From Epiperipatus broadwayi (taxonomy: Eukaryota > Onychophora > Udeonychophora > Euonychophora > Peripatidae), in the NCBI GenBank assembly GCA_028023455.1, contig JAQFVV010006637.1, positions 64,001 to 128,000 on the forward strand: a stretch of 64,000 bases of DNA, read 5' to 3'. Shown here piece by piece: positions 60,020-64,000 of the stretch. Within the stretch, counting starts at the first letter, position 1, and each line of letters opens with the position of its first letter. The notes beneath the pieces are model-generated. The model did no database searches. It worked only from the letters and a program-made list of their open reading frames with translations, and was not told where the DNA came from. Made by a program: the position numbers and the translations under genes.

Positions 60020-62940
60020 TGCCTAATATTGGCTATTTTGTTATATTACAATCATACCTTATTTCTAAAACGTCTTTCAGTCTTTTATAAACAATCATGA
60101 TAAGTATATTTTATCCCACATGTCTAGGAGCTAGATCCTTCTGAATATCAAAAATTTTTTTTACTTTTTTCTAAAATAACTCAGTATTCTAAGTGCTTTA
60201 TTTTATATAACTATCTGTTTTATTTGTATGTTTTTAGAAATTAACTTTGCCTACCTCACGAGGTCCTATCTTAAACCTATGCCTATATGTATCTGTTTGT
60301 ACATGAAAAAAAAAAATCCCGCCGTGTCTGTTTTTAATATTTATTTATACTACATATTATTCTCCTCACTTTACTGTATTTATTTTTATATTTCATTAAA
60401 GTGTCACTGCTATGTTAATATAATTAAAATAATCCACTTACAGCTTGACCTGGCTTTCTCTGACACCTGAAACAACTAAAAAATGCATTTACATTAATAT
60501 ACAAGTATATATATATATATATCAAAAGGAATATGTGAGCAAAAATATCCACATCTCATGTTTAAAAATTATTTTGGCTCACTACGCATACATTGTTATT
60601 TTGATCATCTACCTCCTATGGTTTGTTTATTTGTAATCCGATATGAGAGATTGCACTTGCCGACAAATTTATTTGATGGGGGTGCCAGTTGCCAAGACGA
60701 TGGCCATATCAAATATACATTTTAATGGATAATGATCCAAGCACACATTGATAAGGATTATAAAGATTAAATGCGATTAAAATTTATTTTGATTTTCACT
60801 TCACTTTCAAAAAAAAATCTCTGCATAAATAAGTAAATGGAATTTTACATGACAATATTAATTAAGTCTAAAACGTATACAACTCAGTAAGGTAACATGT
60901 CTGACCTGAGTTTGAAACCACGCTACCGTTTTGGTCATGACACACAAAAAATCAATTTAAACAGCCTAAAGTACGATTAACAAAATAGAATATATAATAC
61001 AAAAAACAATTAAAATAAAATCCCATGATAACCGCCACTCCGAATTATGAAACTGGGATCGAAACCAACTACCATTTTGGTCACAACCTGAAATAGATTA
61101 ACAATTATTAAGAAATTTTACAGAATCACGCATTGAGATCAAAAACTGTTAAAAACATTTATATAAATACGGGTTTTACCGATCTATAAACGAATTGTAT
61201 ACCATATACACCCATATATATGAATATGTACAACATTAAATAAGCATATATATTACTACATATAAATATACAAACAGATATACCTATACAAACATTTCTT
61301 TTATTATCATGTACATGATTTTATTAGAACAATTCGTCATATTGCAGACCGCATACTCATATTATTTCAGGCTAGTAAACGCTGGTCGCAACTATGACAA
61401 GGAAGCAATGATTGCGGACAGACCTATTCTTTCAGGTTACTCAGCAATTCTAAACTCTAAAGTGTAAGGGGTCTTCACCTAATGGTTACTAAGGGAGTCT
61501 TCACCAAAAACGGTTGCTAAAAAACAAGGGCTTCACCTAACGGTTACTCAAAGGGTCTTCACCTAACGGTTACTCAATAAATGATTCAATAGCATAATCC
61601 AAACTGGGAAAAAATCTTAACTAAAGGTGGCTGACATATATGTTATACAAAAATATATCTTATATATATATCTTTATTAAAACGAACATACACATTTAGT
61701 ATTTCACAAGTTGAAAATTAAATTTGAATTTTATTAAAACAAAACTTATTCTTATATATTATTTGCTAGGAAATGTAACTGCAAAATATTTAAAGGGAAA
61801 AAAAATTTTCATAATTATAATTATTCATTATATATATATAAAATGCAGAGAAAGTGAAAAAATATTTGCTGACACCGTACATTGACACGTGTTAATTTGA
61901 ACTTATCGCACTTTAGATCTACGAAAAAAATTTCTATTAACAGAAAAAGAATTGTTATCTATTAGATCTTTACCAAAATTTATACCAACGGAAAAAACAT
62001 TTATTATCTATTTGTGCTTTTTACTAAAATATTAACACACCGAATATACACTATATTTTGAAAAACATTATTACATCAAAACTTCCACCGCATTGACACT
62101 ATATACTTTATATGACAAACAACAATATGGCGACTGGCCATGACAAAACTCTACTAATTAGGAAAAAAATTTTGCTATAACTCTGAAATTTATTCTCATT
62201 ATATATTCACTGAAAAAAAAAAAAAACTAACGGAGTGTTAACTGTTCTAAATGTAAACTCTTCATTCTATCTGATTTAAAACTCGGGAAAATTTTTTTAC
62301 CTTATACACATTTAACTTTTTTAATTAATCCAACAAAAATGACCTTTGGCTCACATTAGGAAACAAAACTCGGAAAAATTATACATATATTTTTATATAA
62401 ATATATTAAAGTAAAACAAACTTCTCAGGGTACTAATTTTTATTTAAAAAAATGCCATTCATCCCACAGCGACAAACTCGAAGCAAAAAATTTACATATA
62501 TCTATTATTTCATGTCATTGAAAAAAAAATCATATATATGCATACAAATCCAGAAAAAATTCTACATATATATTATTATTTAAAACATAAACACTGCCTA
62601 CAGGGTGTGAGGAAAAATGCGGGGAAAAAATCTTATATGTATACCTATATTTTCAAATCCCCTATTCCTATTTTTCCAAACAAAATGAAATTCGGCCCAG
62701 TTGGTCGACAAAATGCGGGGAAAAATTTTACACATATCTATTATCTCGTGTTATTTAAAAAAAAACATTATATATATGCATACCAATCCGGGGGAAAAAA
62801 ATTCTACATATATATTATTCATTAATTTAAAACAGAAGAAAAAAACATACACACCTAACAAATGTTATACAGGGCATTGCAGGGTATGGAAAATTTCGAA
62901 TAGCCACATGATGGGCATCCAAAATGCGGGAAAAAAAATT
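60020..62940 (-). other. Unit B non-coding region
   Basis: 2.9 kb between the candidate terminal repeat and the ORF. It holds the 27-bp repeats (61461-61580) and the degenerate block 62520-62940, with no ORF of note. Near 60680 gggggtgccagt corresponds to gggggcgccagt in unit A (50484), whose minus strand reads TGGCGCC, 660 bases before the ORF: a possible primer-binding site. Confidence 0.4.
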
Positions 62941-63735
62941 TACTGTGCGAGTCAGATGATGTATGTTGGTTTAACTCAGTTCGAATACTAGGCAAAAGTA
63001 CCTCGAGGCCACCCACACGTGAGATATTAAATCAAGAATACTATGACCTCTGCCCTCTTCACCTACTACTGAGTCTAATTATGAACCAACAACATTATCT
63101 GAGACATACATAAATTATTTGCTCACCCAGCCAAGCTTACCATCAAAGGAGAGACAATGGACAAGAATACTTATGGGACTAAACAGTCAAATGTGCATAA
63201 AAGTACTATGAAAAATGTGTTTTCTGTGCCTGGATCATTGGAAAAGCAAAATAAAGCATTAAAATAAAATTAGAAAAAACTCAAGCTTTTTAGTTAAATA
63301 ATATATTTAATTAATGACTTTTAAAATGTTAGTAATGTTTTAATGGCCTCCGCTATTCCCCTGAATTAATGAAAAACTAATTAGACAATAAAAACAGATA
63401 GCAACAATATAATATTTTTGCGGTCTAAGTCTTTTCTTCCCAATTTTAATAAAATTGTCAACTCGACTCTCCTCGATAAAGCACAATAAAAAATCTTTCG
63501 CAAAGCATTTTTAATTGCCTTGCACTAAAAACAGACAGTTTAAAATTATTTAAATGGTGGACAAAAGAGGCATTATCGAGGAGATCAAATAGGCAAACAA
63601 AGGAAACTTACTCATATTTAATTCATAATACAATTGAAATTGGAAAGATATTTTAAATGAAAAATTAACTTTTAAACTTAACCACAATTGAATACAAAAT
63701 ATTGATAACATGTTAGGAAAAAGGGTTAAATATAT

Positions 63736-64000
63736 ATATATTGAACCGTGTTCGAATATGTGGACTCGGAACACCGGCCTCTTAGACAGAGAAGAACATA
63801 CTCGGAGAGTATGTATGCCTAAACGATAGCTATAAAGTATATAACTAGCATTACATTTCCAGGACATAGCTTCTTCTCGGCTGTTGAGTTCAACACCAAG
63901 TTCAAAGCACTTTTTTTTGTTTGTGTATAAACATGGGCGCCAGCTATCTATTCAAGGATAAATAAATAACGCATTTTGAGCAATGGCCACTAGCTCAACG
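63736..64000. other. Sequence after unit B; start of another insert or flank
   Basis: Begins in AT dinucleotides like the other junctions. gggcgccagc at 63934 again gives TGGCGCC on the minus strand, so it may be the edge of a further LTR-type element cut off by the window end. Confidence 0.3.

Larger units (their letters stand above)
57590..63735 (-). mobile_element. Non-autonomous LTR-type element, unit B (uninterrupted)
   Basis: Continuous 6.1-kb copy, the best reference for the family: candidate terminal repeat 62944-63740, non-coding region 60020-62940, ORF 60016-59152, TATA region about 58290, end at 57590. Confidence 0.8.

Overview
This is eukaryotic, non-coding-rich genomic DNA: very AT-rich, with long introns, microsatellites and layer upon layer of transposable elements. 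The repeat complement (tRNA-derived SINE, Penelope-like elements with GIY-YIG endonuclease, hammerhead-ribozyme repeats, long ATCT arrays) suggests a lophotrochozoan. A cephalopod mollusc such as an octopus is my best guess, but that is an inference from general repeat style, not from a marker gene.

Only one host gene is convincing. Three plus-strand exons (14284-14603, 18451-18651, 28682-28932) join in frame through consistent phase-1 introns of 3.8 and 10.0 kb. They encode a START/SRPBCC-like domain followed directly by a C2 domain. The first and last exons of this gene were not found.

Regions: 1-12.9 kb is a nest of elements: a decayed LINE, split by two hammerhead-repeat arrays with target duplications, the first of which was itself invaded by a young head-to-head pair of Penelope-like elements (2061-8405). 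12.9-29 kb is the SRPBCC-C2 gene; its introns hold fold-back elements, two hammerhead repeat families, a SINE, a decayed second Penelope-like element (24855-26640) and trinucleotide arrays. 29-46 kb holds a mariner remnant, a 304-bp tandem repeat, further hammerhead repeats, a 650-bp ATCT array, a minus-strand LINE fossil (37.1-40.7 kb) cut by palindromic repeats, a 75-bp satellite and a Gypsy-type gag remnant. 46.3-64 kb holds two near-identical 6.1-kb direct repeats plus a terminal fragment of a third. They carry a minus-strand ORF fusing a gag-like N-terminus to an integrase C-terminus, i.e. a non-autonomous LTR-type element, and are disrupted by two different ~2-kb inserts.

The most notable content is two unrelated repeat families (here called A and B) in which I can fold type I hammerhead ribozymes by eye. 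The conserved core CUGANGA/GAAA is flanked by pairing helices I, II and III in both. Family A shows covariation in helix I between subfamilies, and in one place two direct copies 465 bp apart, the arrangement expected of a retrozyme-like element that yields small circular RNAs.
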